Shown: positions 11,946-24,142, counted from the first letter of the stretch. The stretch is 64,000 bases of DNA from Dichotomocladium elegans (GCA_025716815.1 JAIXMN010000001.1:992001-1056000); one strand, 5' to 3'. The notes: generated by a model from the letters alone, not told the origin. Numbers and translations are program-made.

Positions 11946-13061
11946 TTAGAAATCTCTCAGTTGCAAGCTATTGGATGCGTCACTGACTCGGGGAATCAAC
12001 TTGCCGCTTTCCGAGAACTCATTGCGTTTAACTTTGCTCTTGACCACTGACCAAAACCGCTCAATCCGATAGAATTCAGGCGAGTATGGTGGAAGATAAG
12101 CACATCGATATCTTCGACATTTGAGAGATACCTTCAGCCTTATGGATATGTGCATTACTCATTACCAAATAATGGTCCTTCAAATGTTCATGCTTATCCA
12201 TCTCGTCCATTGTAGCCTTAAGGAAGCGGAGCTAATGTCCTTTGCTCGCACTTTCAGATTGACCTGCTCTCTTTCTTTTCTTTGATTGGTGGCTGTGGGA
12301 GTCTCAACTGCATTTAATGATGCCTATTGATGGGGTTGCTGATATTGTGACCGCTGCAGGAGTCCTTTTCTTGGACCATGCCGTGCTGCATTTCATATTA
12401 ATATGGAATTCAGACTCATAAGAAAAACGCAGTTTTTTCTAAAGTCGATGTCGGTCCTGTCCCATCTGTGCACTCAGCCAAGGCGCTCTTGGATTTTTGC
12501 AGCACTATTCCTGTCTCCAGGCTGAAACCGAGCCATTTTCAATGACAAGTTGCATTCGTTTTTCATACATCGATGGAGCGTCGTTTTAGATGCTTTGAGA
12601 CCCTCAAATCGTTGGAGCGTCTACTCTAGGACAATGGATGGGGTCTTCATCAACGCATTCTAAAATAATGCGCTTATGCTCTTCATTGAGAATACGCGAA
12701 CGATTCCCCCCCCCCGCGTTAGGTTTCTTAAAGATGCTGTCAGGGTCTTTCTCATACTGTAATGCCCATCGCTGGGCTGAACGAACATGGATTCCTAGCA
12801 GCTGATACGCTCAAGAACTTCTCAGACATCAGTTTGAAAAATCCGACCTTATCATGGTAGTGTATGCTGTGTAACTACGCTTGACCCCCGCTTCTTTCGC
12901 TTGGGCATGTGTGTGGTAGGCTCAGAGTTATCTTTCCAAGATATGCTACGCAGATATTCAGAGCAAGAACCAACGGAGTGCAGGGAATACATTTCTTCAT
13001 CAATAACATGACCCATAGGTTCAGGGCAGCCATGCTCATCAACGACATGATCTTGGGCCAT
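11946..13061 (-). mobile_element. Decayed Tc1/mariner-like transposase, copy B
   Basis: The minus strand carries the classic C-terminal DDE signature of Tc1/mariner transposases, YLPPYSPEFYRIERFWSVVK, at about 12,105-12,045, followed by KSKVKRNEF. Upstream, KDHYLVMSNAHIHKAE matches the second catalytic region (usually V-x-D-N-x-x-x-H), but the catalytic Asp is Ser. Further upstream fragments resemble the first catalytic block and the helix-turn-helix half, interrupted by stops and frameshifts. Copy A at 8,930-9,780 is a sister copy. Terminal inverted repeats could not be resolved by eye. Confidence 0.75.
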
Positions 13062-13799
13062 TGTAAAAAAAAAAAAGATTGCTCATTTCAGAATGTAAAG
13101 TGTATAAAAGAGAGAGAGAGAGAGTTGAAGGACGAATTTTATAGAGATGGACATATTCCCGTGTATGCATGTGACATTCGATTTGTCATCATGCGTATTC
13201 TGCGACTTCAAAGCTGGCAGGGGCGATTTTGGAAAATAGTGTATGCTTTATCCTGCCCCCCTCCCCAACTCCCTCATTCTGTTTATAGGCTTATCCTTCT
13301 CTATATAATGTGCAGGAATGCCATCCTATGTCCATATATAAACAGAGTGGGAGTTGCAAGAAGAAATATACGTTGGGACGATAAGTGGAGAGACCCTCTG
13401 GCGAAGAATTCCGCTTTCAGAACGCTTATGTGGGGTTGCGGAGTTTTCTTCCTGTCGGTGATTTTTACTGCGTTCAACAAGACCGTTTTACTTCCATGTC
13501 ATTTGCCGAGTAGTCCTGTTAGGTCCCTTTGGTTTACTTACTCCCTTCTCTGCCTTCATTTGTGTGTAGAAAGTTTGAAAAGTGCTATGTGTGGAAGTGA
13601 ATGGTGAATAAGGTATACTCAGATGCGAAGGGGAAAAAGAATCAATCAAGGGGGGGGGAGTTTTAAGTTTTCAGTTGGATAATGCTGATCACTCAGCTTT
13701 TGTTTCTGAGTCAAAAAGACGTGAAACCAGATTACACATTTTTTTTTTGAGCATAACGCCGTTCCTTTCACCCCCTCTAATTATTTCATCCATCTTTTG
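13062..13799. other. Intergenic; contains a short dispersed match
   Basis: Upstream flank of the ABCD transporter. An open frame of 232 codons overlaps this stretch on the plus strand, but its first part is antisense to transposon copy B and its rest has no domain. A block at about 13,158-13,192 matches, on the opposite strand, sequence at 53,543-53,576. A short AG repeat lies at 13,108-13,126 and a T run just before the gene. Confidence 0.4.
13155..13195 (+). repeat. Fragment of an unnamed dispersed sequence
   Basis: This block shares TGCATGYGACATT and TTTGTCATCAYGCGTA with the minus strand of 53,543-53,576, separated by three variable bases. Agreement of this length in intergenic DNA is unlikely by chance. 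The family is not one I recognise. Confidence 0.5.
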
Positions 13800-16700
13800 A
13801 TGGCAAACGTCATTTCACTGCTCGCAAAAAAGCGTACAGCAGGAGCGCTGGTGATCGCTCTTGTCTATGCCTTGCTCCAAGTCAAAAAGAATTTCCAGCG
13901 CCAAGCCGCGGCAGGTTCCACGAACGACTTGCACACTCCAACCGCTGGCCCTAGCAACGGCAAAAAAAACAAACCCAAGGTCGGCGTTAATGCAGAATTC
14001 CTACGGCAAATGCGAGACCTGCTGCCAATCTGTATACCAGGTAAAGCACCTTCTCTCCGTGCATAGGCGTATGACACAGGGCGTGTAGTGTGTATGGGTA
14101 TGAGAGAAAGAGACTGATCGCCAAATGTTCTATATCGCAGGCGTCTTCACAAAGGAAGCAGGGCTGCTAGCGGCACTAGCGACTGTATTGATCGCACGTA
14201 CCTGGCTAGATATTTGGTAAAGTCATGTGGGGTGTGTCTGCCTATGTATGCATTTATATTTATAAGGGACATAGGTTCTCTGGGTTCAACGGGTAGGATG
14301 GCGGTGCAAAAGTGAAAGGAGAAGGGAGAGGAATTCTAAAGAGGTGGAAAACGGAGGGTAGTGCTGTTGTGAAGGCCATTGTGTCCCGTAACCGCGAGGC
14401 ATTCATCGCGCGTGCAATTGTCGAATTTGGTCTAATGATGGTAAGCTTGTCTAGTGTGAAAGAAATCGCAGGTGGATATCTTAATACGCCAATTATCCAT
14501 AGTGGCCAATGAGTATCGTCAACAATTCTCTCAAGCTGACTATTAGTGCGCTTGCATTGTGCTTCCGTGAGCGCTTGACAACCGTAAGCGGCAGCTATTA
14601 TCGTCTATCGAATCCTTCATTCACATGGTTTGCATATAGTACGCTCATAACCAATACCTGGACGGCATCACCTTCTATAAGATCTCCAACCTTGACAACC
14701 GACTTCAGAACGCAGATCAGCTGCTGACTCAGGACATCGACAAGTTCTCCGAGAACCTGTCCCACCTGTATTCGGATATTGCCAAACCTGTCGTAGATAT
14801 CTTTCTATTCGCTTACAAGCTTGGTGAAGCCATGTAAGGATTCTCTTGTGAATTTCGCATATGTCTGTACATGGCCCGTTCTCATGTTGCCGATATAGTG
14901 GTAACGAGGCACCATTCTTCATGATCGGTTACTTTGTTCTCTCGGGCGTGATCCTCCGCGCCTTTTCTCCTCCTTTCGGTCGTTGTAAGTTGGGCTGTTA
15001 ATGGATGAAGCAATGTGTGTGATTGCTGATATTGCAGCACGTCGCTAGACACCGCTGCCGAACAAAAATTGGAGGGTGACTTCAGATTCACGCATGTAAG
15101 CAAACGAGGGAGGGCTTTTTTGAAACATCAGAGAGATCAACCGTTGAAGGCTTACGCTGCTTTTTAGTCCCGGATTATTACCCATTCTGAAGAAATCGCC
15201 TTCTACGGCGGTGGCGAGCGTGAGAAGGAAGTGGTTAATAACACCTTTGAAAAGGCAAGTTGCACAAATATGGACAAGAGAACAGGCTGTTTATACCCAA
15301 TATCATATGCTTCAGATCGTCAACCACGTTCGCAAGGTATATACCTTGCGTTTCTTGAACGGTATCTTTGATTCAGTCCTCGTAAAATACTGCGCGACTA
15401 TGACTGCCTACTAGTAAGTAATTTAGTTTTGTTGCTCTAAGAAACATGTTCTCAATCTTCACGCGTAGCTTGCTTGCCCGCCCTGTCTTCGATCCTAAAT
15501 ATGGTATAGTCACAGGAACAAACACAGCTCCTCCTATTGTTTATACTGACACGCCTCTCAATCCTTCCCATGATAATCGGTATCACCAGCCACAGCACAC
15601 ATGGGTTCCTTTAATGACGATCCTACCAAGTTGATGGAGGATTACTCTCGAAATTGTACGTCCGCATTCATACACACAATCGCTTGCATACTCATGTGTA
15701 CATATGTGAATAGCGAGTTATTTGATCAACTTGTCTCAGGCAGTTGGTAGATTAATTTTAACGGGCCGCGACTTGACCCGTTTCGCAGGCTACACTGTAA
15801 GTCACTCAACAACTTGGAAATCAATATTCTCTAACCATGAATGTCTTCCTAGTCACGTGTTGCAGAATTATTTGAGGTCTTGAAGGATGTGCGGAAGGGC
15901 AAGTACAACCGCACTATGGTGTCTACAGATGATGGGGAATCCACGAAGAATATGAGTAAGCGAGAGGAATCCAATATTGGCAGTAATGGCCCTTGTTTAA
16001 CTTTGAGGGCGGGTGAGGATAGCTGTTTCATCGGATGAAGTGAAGGGCAAAGTAATCGTCAAGGATGGCGTCATCATCTTCGATCACGTCCCTATTGTGA
16101 CGCCAAATAGCGATGTCTTGGTGAGTGTGCGGTTGCAGAGGATGAAACATGTGTACTTACTTTACGCACAATAGCTCAAAGATCTTTCCTTCAAAGTCAG
16201 TACGGGTATGAACTGCCTGATTTCAGGTCCCAATGGCTGCGGCAAGAGCTCGCTCTTCCGCATTTTAGGTGATCTTTGGCCTCTCTTTGGTACGTGACTC
16301 GATTACTTTCTGTTTTTGGGGAGGAACTGCTGCTGACATGATTGAAGGGGGCACGGTGACCAAGCCTGAGCCATCCAAGTTGTTCTACGTGCCGCAAAAG
16401 CCATATCTCGCACTTGGAACCTTCCGTGACCAGGTCATTTATCCCGATACAGCCTCGCAGGCTTTGAAACGGGGCTTCGACGATGACGAGCTGATGAAGC
16501 TCCTCAACACCGTTCACCTCGGGTACCTTGTGGAACGTGAAGGTGGCTGGGACGCTGTACAAGATTGGGCAGATGTGTAAGCATTCAGCGAAACAAAAAG
16601 GACTCGTGCGACTTTGGACTCACTTTTGTACGTGTACAACGTAGCCTTTCGGGTGGTGAGAAGCAGCGTGTGGCAATGGCGCGTTTATTTTACCACAAGC

Positions 16701-17166
16701 CTCAATTTGTAAGCGAAGACGTTTTGGCTTTTTTTTTCTCGATCATGTTGATGCTGGGTATCCTCTTATGGAACATCTCCTTGCGAATAGGCAATTCTCG
16801 ATGAGTGTACAAGTGCTGTGAGTGTAGACATCGAAGCCATCATGTACGAGTATGCCCGGAAGGTTGGCATCACCCTCTTTACAGTATCACATAGGTAAGG
16901 TGGCTCAGCTAGATCCATTGCGGCCGCAATAACCAACCACGTTTTGTCTTTCCTCTCAGAACCTCGCTCGTACGTCACCACGAGTATCTCTTGCGATTCG
17001 ATGGTGAAGGACATTATGAGTTCAGAGAGTGAGTATTCCTCCTTGCTGGCGAGTGCGATGATTCATTGATTTAATGGCATGGGATAGGCTTGACCCTGAG
17101 GACATTAATACTCCTTTTGGATTTGGCCATGGAAAGACTAAACAACAGGCTAAGCTCGGCCAGTAA
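13800..17166 (+). CDS. Peroxisomal ABC half-transporter, subfamily D (ALDP/Pxa type)
   Basis: Half-transporter that would pair to import fatty acids or acyl-CoA into peroxisomes for beta-oxidation. I joined 21 exons in phase to 681 residues: 13800-14040, 14141-14216, 14275-14292, 14362-14440, 14503-14583, 14640-14833, 14899-14984, 15049-15095, 15168-15254, 15316-15413, 15469-15503, 15596-15655, 15714-15796, 15853-15955, 16023-16120, 16175-16289, 16348-16576, 16645-16708, 16791-16894, 16960-17028, 17088-17166. The membrane half carries the subfamily hallmark [16 protein letters not shown]. The nucleotide-binding half has Walker [10 protein letters not shown], a Q-loop in YVPQKPYL, signature LSGGEKQR, Walker [10 protein letters not shown] and the switch His in TVSH, so it looks catalytically complete. 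The start follows a TTG codon and is the first in-frame ATG. The intron after 15254 begins with GC rather than GT. Which yeast paralog it matches is uncertain. Confidence 0.93.
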
Positions 17167-17494
17167 AATAATAAGAGCATGCTTTTCTTTTCGTTACCCT
17201 ATGGGTGCAAGCTAGAGCTAATCATTTACCCTATTTGCAGCGTATGGATATGTGTGTCCGCAGGGAGATTCTACTCTTGCGGACCACCGACGCGCACATA
17301 TCCATCCGCAATGGATGTCGTATTACACCACAGTAAAATTATCTGGCGGGGATTAAGTGTATAAAATGAAATGTCTCATGCACGCAATCATGCATCCCCT
17401 TGACTCCTCTTTCCCAATCCTTGACTACTACTTTACTTTTTTGATTATTGTTGTCATGGTTATGACCAGCGGAAAGAGTACAATTCAATCATCA
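17167..17494. other. Short intergenic gap between two plus-strand genes
   Basis: Holds the 3' end of the ABCD gene and the leader of the RhoGAP gene. No other feature is evident. Confidence 0.5.
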
Positions 17495-19993
17495 ATGGAC
17501 ACCAGTAAGGTAAGGGGAGTGGACAGATAAAAAGAAGAAAAGGCACCGGCCCGCTCTCTATCTCTCTCTAAACAGATAGACGACATAAATACACCCCTGA
17601 TACTTACATGTATTTATATACATATATCTGTGTGTGTATGTATATACAACCCTAGACCTCTGATATCGCAGCCCACTACGACTATGTCGACAGGCTCATG
17701 GAATGGAGCCTAAGCGATCTCGAACACTTGATCCTCATTTTACAGCTTCGGTTTGTTTATGCAATGTCTTGTCCCTCCAGCAACCGGCTTCTGATTATAC
17801 CCATAGCATTACAGCCGAACAAGAGTATGTGAATGCGCTTTTGAAAATCAAGCAGCTCCCTCCTGCGCCCACTATTGATGTGCTGCCCTTCGATGGCGAA
17901 TCGACGTTTATGACCGCAAAAGCAAAGCTTCGCGCTAATCTTGACCGTACTATCTCTGAGCGTACACATCTGATCGAGACAATGTCTAGCCAACATGAGG
18001 TCCTCTCGATTCTCAGAGTAGGTGCACACACACGCTTTCTTTTTTTTTGCTGTGGAGAAACCTTCCTCCGCCTCCCCCCCCCAAAAAACACACATACCCA
18101 AGTAGCCGTACTTGGCGGTCACGTGATGACACACTCACCACCGCATCGCTCTACAAAATATCTAGGTAGAACAGGAGAAAAAGAAACAAAGGATAAAAAG
18201 AGCATTGGGGAGAATCAACACAGATTATGCATTGCGCAAATCGATGGTGCTATCCGAGGTAATCGGGCGTTAGATCATATTCTCACCGTCTTTTGATGAC
18301 TGAGTAAATATTGATAGCTACGCAAAACCTATGTTGCAAAATGTTCCGAGCTCGAACAGGAGGAGAATTCCAATAATACCGCGATAGCAGCAGCAGCTAC
18401 TATGGCGAATGACGATGGCATGATCATCAGCAGTCCTGAGTCCCCGACGATGAGCACAGCAAAGGCGGACAAACGCAAGAGCCGCGCCTCATTGCACACG
18501 TTCCGCCATCACTTATCGTCAAAGATGCCCATCACCGACCATAACAAGATTGCCAAATTAAAGCACGAAGTCATGGAAGCAGGTGAACAGAGTATACAAA
18601 AAGTAAGAACGGTCCATCTGGGGGTTCTGATGAAGGCTGCTCCATAGATCGAAGCTACAGAAACAATGTGGTGATGCTTGAGCGGCTACGAGAGGATCAA
18701 ATCAAAACGGTCGAGGTCGTTCATAGCGTAAGACAGAGGAGGGTCAAATGAGATGAATGAGGACTTCTTTAGTAGAAGCCAACGGGGTATACATAGAATA
18801 TCGAGGTGATGTTCATGGACAAGACAGAGATCACAAAGTCCGTGCTCCGTTATATGTGTATTACCGAGCAGTCCATCCTGGCGAGGGAGGCATCGGTACG
18901 TTGGTTATTTTGCGAGGAAAAAAAAAAGCCGTGCTTCTTTCCTGAACAATCTATTTTTCTTTTAGGCTCTTCAAGCTCTAAATAAGATCTGCGACGAAAT
19001 GGACGGGCGCAAAGACAGGTTGGCATTTGCGCGGCGCATGGACAAATTGGATTTCCATCCCCCGCCCCCCATTTATTACGAGCATTACAAGCACGGGCTA
19101 CTTAAGGATGCTCAGTTTGGTATATCTTTGCAAATGTATTCGAAAACCCATGGCGACCGTGCTGTGCCAGTACTGGTCAGTCGATGCATCGAGGCCGTGG
19201 AGGAAATGGGTGGATTGCACAGGGAAGGCATCTATCGCATATCTGGGAGACACGCCAGCGTCGATGCATTGCGGCTCGAGTTTGAAAAAGATGAGCAGCT
19301 TTGCGATCTGAAACAATTTGATTTGCCCACGGTGTCCTCCGTCCTCAAAGTGTATCTTCGTGAGCTCGAATGTCCGCTCTGGGCTTTTCCGTTGGACTTG
19401 CGAGACAGCTATTCGCGTAAGTGGCAGGAAACGAGAAGTTCCAGTGAAGACCTAGCCCGATAAAATACCTCCTTCTTCTTCTATCAGGAAAGGATGATGC
19501 CACTCGATTGCGCGAGTTGGAGACACGAATCGGAAACCTCTCCTTACCCCACCGAGAGACTCTTCGGGTGATCATTGAGCATTTGGCCAGGTATGGGCAA
19601 ACGTTCTATAAAACGAGGCACGCAGACTGTGACAAATGATTAATCTCTTCGTTCAGAATTGTTTCTCAGGCAGACAGAAACAAGATGACGATCCACAATA
19701 TATCGGTCATTTTTACGCCAGCGATCTTTCACGATGAACAGCAGTCTCAATCAGGGCCAGACAAAGTCTTGGTAGACTTGATAAACCATCACGAATCCTT
19801 GTTTGCCAAATACGACGCGAACGAACAAGGTGCGGACACCCTAACCCCAGCGTCGACCGCCAAATCGAGCTCGGTAATGCCAGAGGACATGCCAGTGCCG
19901 AAGCCAACGCAGCCGGCTGGATCTTCTATTCCACAAGAAGCCACGTCGACCGCTATTGCTCCGCCTGTCGGCGGCAATCAACTCAATTCATAA
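17495..19993 (+). CDS. F-BAR and RhoGAP domain protein
   Basis: A GTPase-activating protein for Rho-type GTPases with a membrane-curving F-BAR-like N-terminal region, expected at sites of polar growth or septation. Ten exons in phase (17495-17504, 17672-17750, 17807-18017, 18166-18258, 18318-18582, 18648-18727, 18797-18895, 18966-19416, 19488-19590, 19657-19993) give 575 residues. The N-terminal helices read LRITAEQEYVNALLKIKQL, RKTYVAKCSELEQEE and later RSYRNNVVMLERLREDQ, as expected for F-BAR, with a Ser/Thr/Ala-rich insert between them. RhoGAP starts at about residue 335. Its arginine finger is Arg370 in REGIYRISG, and VSSVLKVYLRELECPL and MTIHNISVIFTPAIF mark the rest of the fold. The tail is Pro/Ser/Thr-rich. 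The first exon encodes only three residues and one base, so the start is the least certain part. Confidence 0.85.
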
Positions 19994-20655
19994 ACTTGTT
20001 GCACTATTTCGTACGCTGCTACAGTAGGTCCATATGCACACACATGCATACGGAACCGACAGCTCCATCGATCTTTTCTTTTCCATCCTTTTTTAGGTAA
20101 ACGGTGGAAATGCTGGCCACCCCTTTTTATTTTTGATTCAATGTGACCTACTCTTCTAAATAAAACTGTCTGTTGCTGGAAAGTGTAAAAAGATATCCTC
20201 ATTTTTTTCTTCCATACGCACATACCTCTCGGGATGAGCCTAAATTGGGAGACGAAACGAAATTCAGGAACGGCTACCAATAGAAATTGATTAGGTCATA
20301 TCGCACAACGGGCGATACATAAAGGCAAGCCACCATTCATCTACTACTCATATGGCTATAGCAACTTGCTCGGCGCAATCTTGTTGGGGGGGGGAGGTTA
20401 TCTCGCGCGAGACCTTTTCGGTTGGCGCGGTGGACGGAGGGGATGAGTGGAAGGGCAATGGTTCCACAGCGTGCTGCACCAATTTATTTCAAAACGCATG
20501 CAGGGTGTTCGGATACTCAATGTATGTATATGGAAACTCTTGTCGATCGTCTTGACGAACCCACGAGCTCCTGCTGTATTCTTTAAGCCCATAAAGATGC
20601 AGTGTAACCGGGACTCTCTTGGCTCATTTTCCCTGGCAAGAAGAGAAAACACATC
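19994..20655. other. Intergenic between RhoGAP and PH-domain genes
   Basis: No gene supported. A short G run lies at 20,386-20,395. Open frames here are short and lack domains. Both flanking genes read rightwards. Confidence 0.45.
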
Positions 20656-20666
20656 TATATATAAAA
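20656..20666 (+). promoter_or_regulatory. TATA box of the PH-domain gene
   Basis: TATATATAAAA lies about 105 bases upstream of the first downstream ATG (20771) and is followed by a C/T-rich leader. It supports taking that ATG as the start. Confidence 0.55.
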
Positions 20667-20770
20667 CTCGAACCTATAGTCTGTGATTTTGTTGTTTCCC
20701 TCCCACCCTCCCATACGCTCTCTCGCCTATAGCACCCCGTGTGTACTCAACACGTCTCCACCCGATTGGC

Positions 20771-21539
20771 ATGCCATTCCACAGCTGCTGCGAAGGATAT
20801 CTCTTGGTGTCCAAATCACGACGATGGCGTTTAACGGCGGCCCATCGATATTACTGCGTACTCGATCAGCAGCACCTTCGATACTATACTCACCATGTAC
20901 GTACGACAGCTGTCGGGCGCTGCAGCCTGACTTTTTGATGTTTTGGGAAATATGTACATTGACCATTTCCCCCTCACCCTTCCCAACCTTTTGTATATGT
21001 AGAATGACGCAAAACCGCGTGGTGACATTGATCTTCGTCAGTACACTGCTGTCGAGACACCGCCGGGCTCTCCATCGCGCTGTTTCTTTTCATCGAACAA
21101 CAGCAACGCCAAGACGGCACAGGCCCTGTCTTTTCAGCTCATGGCTGGCCACCCAGACCTGCCGGACTTTACATTCCGGGCCCAATCAACACAGAGCAAG
21201 GAAGACTGGCTGGGAGCAATCCGTACAAACATGCAGCAGCTTACGTCAAGAAGCAGCAGCAGTAGTAGCAACAACAATAACACGGTCCTTGAAAAATGGC
21301 TGGAACGTTTTGAGCTCAGCACCGAGACCATCGTCGCCCCATCACCAGTTCCTTCTACAATCACCACCACCTCCTCCTCCTCCTCCTCATCCTCCTCAGC
21401 CGCTTCCTCATCCTCCCCTGGGAATCCAAACAACAATAACGTTCCCAGTCCACCATCCGCATTCTGTCTCAATTTCATCCCGCGTCAGAAACCCTTTTCA
21501 TCGTCCATCATCGTCCGCGATGACACTCCTTCCTCCTAG
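20771..21539 (+). CDS. Small PH-domain protein with Ser/Asn-rich tail
   Basis: Two exons (20771-20896 and 21003-21539) join in phase 0 to 220 residues. Pleckstrin homology landmarks are the first strand EGYLLVSKSRRWR, the YYCVLDQQHLRYYTHH strands, GDIDLRQYT, FTFRAQS, and the C-terminal helix with its near-invariant Trp in SKEDWLGAIRTNMQQL. The domain fills residues ~8-120, so the protein probably binds phosphoinositides or a partner at a membrane. The rest is low complexity with Ser and Asn runs encoded by AGC/AAC and TCC repeats. No enzymatic domain accompanies the PH fold. It lies just downstream of the RhoGAP gene on the same strand, which may or may not matter. Function beyond membrane or partner binding is unknown. 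Confidence 0.75.
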
Positions 21540-22032
21540 AAAAAACCTTCTCCAACCACACTCTTCTGTTGATGGAAAAAAGCCGTGGTTGACCCACCTG
21601 GCTCACCATTCTCCACCGCATCTAAAAAAGCCACTCCTTCCTATTTTGCATACACATTACCCTGTACCAACACTACGTATTCCACATATTATGTCCTTCC
21701 TATTAGCTACTTTATAAATCATAGTAAACACACCCATTCTTTAACACAAAATGCAAAAAAGTTGTATTTTGTTGTTTACGTTTTGGTTGTACATTGATGT
21801 GACGAAAAAGGAAACAAAAGCTGACCTATGTGAGTATGTGTGTAAGTGCGCGGGTGCATGTAGATGTAACAAGAAAGTGCGGTTGAAGGTGATAGAGGAA
21901 ATGAGCATATGTGTGGGTAAGGGAACTTTTTAATGCCCAAAACATAACACAATGGAGTAAAGTTGCTTATTTAGGAGCCTCCTTGTCTATATAATTCAAA
22001 GTTAAAAAAATAAAATAGAATAGAGAAAAACA
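21540..22032. other. Convergent intergenic gap
   Basis: Lies between the 3' ends of the PH-domain gene and eIF5A. It holds AT-rich 3' flanks and no recognisable gene. Confidence 0.5.
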
Positions 22033-22716
22033 TTAGTCATATTCAACTTCGCCAACAAACCAATTAAGAAACTTACAGGAGAGAGCGTGCTCCTCACCCA
22101 TAGCAGCGACGACCGAGACCAACAACTCCTTGCCCTCGTCGAAATCAGCCTGCAACTGAGCACCAAGCTCGTTGTCGGGCACCTTGACGTCATCCTTCAA
22201 GCTACCGTCATCCAACATCAAGCTGAGGAAACCATCATCAATGTTGACGAGAGAGTATTCTCTGCGGACAACGTTGGGAACATCCATGTTGTGGGTCGAG
22301 GGAGAAAGATCTTCCAACTTCCTATTATTTTACCAAGATCGATCAATATCTTTTCTCAGCCCCGCAGCCGCCCAACCACACCTATCACTTTCTTCACCCC
22401 CTCTCTATGCTACCATCCCTGAGCCAGACAACAACCTTGTCTGGCTAACAGATAGAGAGAGAGAGAACAAAGAAAGAAGCAAAAGGTTCTTTCAAACAAT
22501 TACTTACTTGCCGGTGAAGATATCAATGGCAACCAAGTGAACCTTGGCGTGACCGTGCTTGCCGGTCTTGGAAGTCGACATCTCAACGATCTTGCAGGGA
22601 CGGCCCTTGATGACAACGTGGCCGTTCTTGCGGAGAGCAGAGCACTGCATGGGGTAGGTTTTCGAAGCGCCGGCATCGGCAGAGTCGAAGTGCTCGTCGT
22701 GATGATCGTCGGACAT
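22033..22716 (-). CDS. Translation factor eIF5A
   Basis: eIF5A helps ribosomes pass difficult peptide bonds and works in termination. It needs hypusine on one lysine. Two exons (22716-22508 and 22321-22033) give 165 residues. The modification loop [12 protein letters not shown] is intact, with the target Lys between two Gly-containing turns. The start [11 protein letters not shown], the SH3-like N-terminal barrel ([20 protein letters not shown]) and the OB-fold C-terminal half (ending [10 protein letters not shown]) are all in place. Length is a few residues above the usual 157-160. This is a single-copy-type housekeeping gene with no oddities in the coding part. The leader appears to contain an intron ending directly at the ATG. 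Confidence 0.97.
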
Positions 22717-22827
22717 CTTTTTTATATTAATTCAAGGCAAAGAAAAGAAGAGATGTGTCAGTCAACAAGAGTCATCAAGAATAAAAAGCATAGTGCAGAT
22801 GAGTTTTTGACATCTGCTACTACTTAC
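22717..22827 (-). other. Probable 5'-leader intron of the eIF5A gene
   Basis: On the minus strand a GTAAGT donor occurs at 22,827 and an AAAAAAG acceptor abuts the ATG, with a pyrimidine-rich run before it. Leader introns next to the start codon are common in highly expressed translation genes. Transcript data would settle it. Confidence 0.4.
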
Positions 22828-24142
22828 GGTGTTTTTGATGAAGAAAATGAAGTAGAAAGAAAAAAGACACGACTCGTTTTCTAGAGCACCCGGCTTTTTG
22901 TAAGGAACAAGAAATTTTCAGCGCGGAGCCTAAGCCACTCAAAAAAAATCCGGAATCCGAAATTTTGCTGATGCTGGAAAAGAAAAAGGAATGGAAGGCA
23001 CCAACGCCCGCGATTGCTGTAGATGAAAAAATGAAGGATACAGATACATGGGGGGGTGCTTTGAAAAGCAAAAAGATAAGGTGGGTGCGCTCTGTTATTG
23101 TATACAAGTTTGTTTTTCATATTTGCTGTTCAAGCTGTTCGTTCTGGTCGTCTGAAGGCCGGGTCGGGCTGTCGGGCCAACCGGCTTGTTTAACGGTGAA
23201 CCCATTTGTGTTATGTGTGACCGTAGTCGGAAGGAGTGGGGATAGGGGTCATTCGCGGTGGTTTTATTCTTGGCCTGATCCATGTTCCTTTCTTCCCGTC
23301 AAGTTAGTTTGAATGAGATAGTCTCATCGATCCTATGCTGGTTATGGTCGACGACTATTTTTGTTACTTTTCAAGCATCAGCTCGCTCTACGAAACAAAC
23401 CCAGCCTGCTGTTTCGCTGAGTTGAGTATGGCCCACTCACATGTGGCTGTTATTTTCCATATCTGTCAAGCCGATCAATTCGTTGACTGGGCAACAGTCC
23501 TTTTTTTTTCGATCTGAGATCAAGAAACAGGGCTGTTTTTAATACTTCTTTTTCCTTGATCGCCTCTGTTTGTGCGGGTTTTGTCTGTCTTTTTTGCTAT
23601 CCAAAGTGCGAATGACCATGCAGTTTTCGGATAAATGCACTCTGAGGCTGTCATGAGCAGTACCAGCAACGTGAATTGTACACAGAGGCAGAATTCGAAT
23701 TGCATAGTGAAGTTCCTGTTGCAAATTTTGGTTCTAATGATGTAGAAGTTTTCTACTGAATATCATAAAAGATTTGTTTGGATAATTCAGAAACATATCT
23801 CCTCATAGGAATATCTCGTTCCTCTTCAAAGATCGCACTTCACAGTACCTATTCTTTCTTGTCGCAGCAGCAGCTTCATCCTCGCACACACATACACACA
23901 CACACATAACCCATCCTTCTTTATTTATTGACCAGCGTCTTTCTATAAAGTGGAGCCGTGCGCTAAAGATGCTTGCTATAAGTGCCTATCAGACGACGAT
24001 TTCCTCTTGTGGAAACACATCTAAATATATACATCGCAAGTCGGGACTCTCATGACCCGTCCCGCCCCACGCTTCTTCTTCCTTTTTTCCCCTGACTTCC
24101 TTGTCCTCTTCTCTTCCTCGTTCTCTTATTCGCACTAGTTGG
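22828..24142. other. Divergent intergenic region, eIF5A to first P450
   Basis: Contains the promoters of eIF5A (leftward) and the first P450 (rightward). C/T-rich leaders and a CA repeat near 23,884-23,907 are visible. I see no gene. Confidence 0.45.

Noticed and set aside
12909..13607. 232-codon plus-strand open frame
   Set aside because: Its first third is antisense to the Tc1-like copy B, the middle contains microsatellite-encoded residues, and no domain is visible. It is probably chance.
15041..15048. Apparent frameshift between ABCD exons 7 and 8
   Set aside because: Using the first AG breaks the frame, but the next AG (CGCTAG) restores it and gives [15 protein letters not shown], which fits the family. 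No lesion is needed.
17807..17830. Acceptor at 17,780 for exon 3 of the RhoGAP gene
   Set aside because: It gives the right-looking sequence QPASDYTH but the wrong phase. The acceptor at 17,806 keeps phase and yields LRITAEQEYVNAL, typical of F-BAR helices.
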